This document shows positions 60,961 through 64,000 of a stretch of DNA of 64,000 bases, piece after piece. Under the pieces are notes generated by a model. That model saw only the letters and a program-made list of their open reading frames with translations, did no database searches and had not been told where the DNA came from. The DNA lies in NCBI RefSeq assembly GCF_910592395.1, contig NC_088325.1:10292109-10356108 (forward strand). Direction: 5' to 3'. Every line of letters begins with the position of its first letter. Position 1 is the stretch's first letter. This stretch comes from Lineus longissimus. Its lineage: Eukaryota; Nemertea; Pilidiophora; Heteronemertea; Lineidae. The translations under genes and the position numbers were made by a program.

Positions 60961-63900
60961 TGGTGTCACGATGAGTAGAAGACGAAGGTGAACAGTTCCA
61001 CTAGCAAGGGTATTCATTTTAAGAACAGAATTGAAATGAAGTAGGGTATTTGGTGCAACATATTAAAACCACAGTTAGAACAACACACCAATATGTTTAC
61101 CAGATTTTGTAGATCAATTTGCCAGTATTTGTTATGAATGATACTGCTGATATCAGAAGTAAATCACATACCTTTATTTTTGCACACAAAGGTGGAAAAA
61201 CAAAGTTGTAACATGGAATGGAATTTTTACTCCAGGACTGAGATTTTGGCATGCTAGTTTTCCATACACCACAGTAAGGAAAGACTTTCTAAGAATAGAA
61301 ATGTTCACTTCAAAAATATTCAGTTGATGATAGGATCAAACAACATGCCCAGCAAATTCATCCAAATTCATATTGTGTAATTTCAATTGTTCCCTTAAGT
61401 TTATAGTCAACTTTCATTCCATAAATGTGGTTGTTAGATATGCCTCCAGTAGGTGTCTCCACTACTTTTGTGATGTTTTTATCGAACAGGGAATAAAGTT
61501 GGTTATGGGTGATCCATTAAATAGGTCACAAAAGCTGACGATAGGACATATTCTGTCCCAAGCCACACCCCATCCCCCCAACCACAGCTGCAGTCAGAGT
61601 GTGCACCCCCTTAACCAGCCCCACCCCGCCCAGCCTCACCCAAATATATCAGCAATTAGCTATCTTGACTTTTACAGGCCAATGTGACTACCTAGATATT
61701 TCACTGTGTTACCTTTTGATAATTTGTGAATCAAACCTGTAAGAATACTCCGCCAGTTGATATGGAAAATTTTAATAGGCCACAGAACTAGCGACAGGGC
61801 TTCTCTTAAATAGCGTTCTTTGGTACCTGCAGCATCTGTGGTGGGGTGTTTTGTGGAAATCACGGAAGTTATCCGATGCCATTAGCGTGTTGTATAACTA
61901 GCCCCGCACCTGAAAGAGTTGGTGCCAGAGTGTTATCTTACCATGTGACGTCACAACTAGCGCTTGTGGTGCTGAGCTGTTGTAACCAAGACAGTGAATT
62001 CGTCCTGTATGTTCTCGTTTTTTGCAAAAAGATGGCAGACTGTGCAGACCGACCAGATTTTCTATGAGAGAAAGTTGGTTCTTCTTTGTTTGAAGTTAGC
62101 TATTCGCTGAAATATGCTGAAATGGAAGAAATGGAACATGCAAGTGACAAGTGTGGATGAACTGGTTTGAGTACAATCAGTTATCGGACACGTTATGTAA
62201 GGTAGTGTTATATAATTTTGTGTGAGCCATTGAGGGCTGGCTCTATTAGGCAGAATTGAAAATAGTGCCAGGGTCAGTTGTTTTTGGTTTTAAGTTTCGA
62301 AAGCATTCTGTTCAAATAATCATATATATGTGTTCGTTTTATACAATTTTATTGTACGATTTTGTTTCGTTTGTGTTTTCCGATATTGGCGCTTAGGATA
62401 AGAGCCCACCTCATCAATTGCCAAATGCCTCTTGTGACCATGACCGTGACCATGACCTTTAGTCAGATGACTAAATAATCATTAATATGAATAATTTCTG
62501 AAAAAGGCATCCATTTGCTTAAAAAACATAAAAGTATTGTAGATTTTAAACTTTGCACCAAGTGGATTCTTCTCGGACATTTATCATTGATTTGATGTCA
62601 TCTTTAGCATTTAGCAAAACAAGCAATTTCACCAAACTGCATTTATTATCTCATTAAAGACTGCCAAAGTGGTCTTACTACCCTTAACTTATGAAATGGC
62701 TGTTCCCTGTAAGTGATTTAGTTGAGTCCATTCCAGTTTAGAGAGTAGATTTAAATGTTTTTTTTATGAGATGAGAAGGTTTGGCCATGAACTAAATGCT
62801 GTGTTGAGTAAGTCTGATGTTAGGAGGGCGGCAGATCAAGAAAGAATTTGGAGTTTCATTTCTATAAATGCAGATAGGTACCCTCTTGCTATGTGAGGGG
62901 ACAAAAAGTGCCACCAAAAAGTTAAAAAGGTGTCAAAACCTATATTGACATGACTATTCATTGGAATGGTCTCGATGAATACTTTCTGGTGGTTCAGTTG
63001 CTGCCGTGATTGATTTTTGGACAAAATGTACCTTTCTTAAAATTTGTAGCCCTGCTAGATTAGGACAAGGGATGCAGTTTATACCTCAGGATTCATGGTT
63101 CTTGCCGGTGGTCATGTTTATTTTCAAGTTAAACCATTACTATGGTTACGGTTACCATGACAATGACTACCCATTGCCAAGGTTGGTTACAAACCTGGCA
63201 CCAGTTGGATTGAGATTGATGATTGGGAGATCTGTGTAGAGGGTTCTTTATGAACCAGTTTGAAACTTTTAGAATAATCTGTTGCAAAAGGCTCATGGGA
63301 GGTTTATGCAAATGAGATTAATGACCTCGTCATCTTATAAACCTCATCTCCAGGTGTATTTTATTATTGTAATGGCTTCAGTCATTGGTCTTTGGGAACA
63401 AGTTCAGGGAGTCCCCACATGTTTGGAAATCATGGAAGTCTTGTCACCAAGATGAAATGTTCCTGGGGAGAGGTAGCAATTGTGATCTTAAGAGGGTTAG
63501 CCATCCAGAACATCATTCTTTATCAGATGTCGGTATATCTTGTTTATGGTGTATAATACTTGGTTAACATAGAGTTGGTGTTGTCACTTGAAACGTTCAC
63601 TTTAAGAATGAACAAGTCAGTTACAAAGAGCGGATGATATTGGATTCACAAAGTCAATTTTCACCCTGATGGTGTTCCATGTCATGTTTTTAAACCCGTG
63701 TCAGTTTATAAATATACACGTGACTTGTGCCGAGTGACAAGTGACAGCATGAACTCTAGTTAACATAGCCTAAGGTGCCAACATCGATTCATGTTGTAAC
63801 GGGATCGAAACGATCAGGTTTTATTGGGACACCCTGTGTAGCCGGTGTACATTAGACTAATAAAAGTGTCATTTCTGTCTAAACTTAAGATTCATTTGCG

Positions 63901-64000
63901 GGATTACAGAAGCAAAAACTGTCGTTGATACTTTTTCTGTGGATACTGTGGAGCATTTTGATGCCCTGTTGTCTCTTAATGTATGATAATAATATATTCG
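60961..64000. other. downstream region with no recognised gene
   Basis: AT-rich DNA with short chance ORFs. A pyrimidine/C-rich segment at 61555-61640 gives a His/Pro-rich frame that is probably compositional. No domain, TM exon or further Fas2-like cassette is recognisable; TM-isoform exons might lie beyond 64 kb. Confidence 0.4.

Noticed and set aside
61373-61687. 104-codon His/Pro-rich ORF downstream of the GPI exon
   Set aside because: Composition-driven by a C-rich stretch; no domain or TM segment.

Overview
The window is eukaryotic, not microbial. One intron-rich gene on the + strand occupies about 40.5-60.2 kb. It has consensus GT/AG splice sites with many gtaagt donors, and the rest of the window is intergenic or upstream DNA dense in repeats. 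tRNA-derived SINEs, Tc1/mariner-like MITEs, LINE remnants and many minisatellites, together with an apCAM/Fasciclin II/NCAM-type gene, suggest a marine invertebrate, most likely a lophotrochozoan such as a mollusc, brachiopod or annelid. That placement is inference and I cannot name a species.

The gene: 13 constitutive exons (40518-50513) join in one frame and encode five Ig domains followed by two fibronectin type III domains, the Fasciclin II/NCAM/apCAM layout. Downstream exons at 51283, 54469 and 60083 all enter in phase 1. The first two also leave in phase 1, so they can be skipped or included without a frameshift. The last one encodes a short hydrophobic tail that looks like a GPI-attachment signal. 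The window therefore holds the GPI-anchored isoform. I found neither the signal-peptide exon (upstream of 40518) nor any transmembrane/cytoplasmic exons, which may lie outside the window. In-window coding length is 761 residues for the form without cassettes and 805 with both.

Layout. 0-20 kb: degenerate tandem duplications, a SINE with 14-bp target-site duplications (2.7 kb), Tc1/mariner-like MITEs, a near-perfect foldback element (8.1-8.4 kb), and old tandem arrays at 13.3-15.4 and 18.1-20.0 kb; the latter is split by an inserted repeat with a (GTCT)n tract. 20-40 kb: a tandem array of a LINE reverse-transcriptase C-terminal fragment (20.8-22.0 kb), minisatellites with periods of 208, 50, 62, about 60, 16/48, 102 and 30 bp, and a composite repeat carrying CTCF-like motifs (29.0-30.2 kb). 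The 102-bp array (34.86-36.18 kb) is an amplified piece of a LINE ORF C-terminus and is open in three frames, so it imitates a long gene. 40-64 kb: the adhesion gene, whose introns carry 80-, 43- and 38/77-bp arrays, SINE and MITE copies and a 492-bp TIR element, followed by an AT-rich 3' region.

I see no other credible protein-coding gene, no tRNA or rRNA gene and no CRISPR. Most longer open frames in the first 40 kb are minisatellites.
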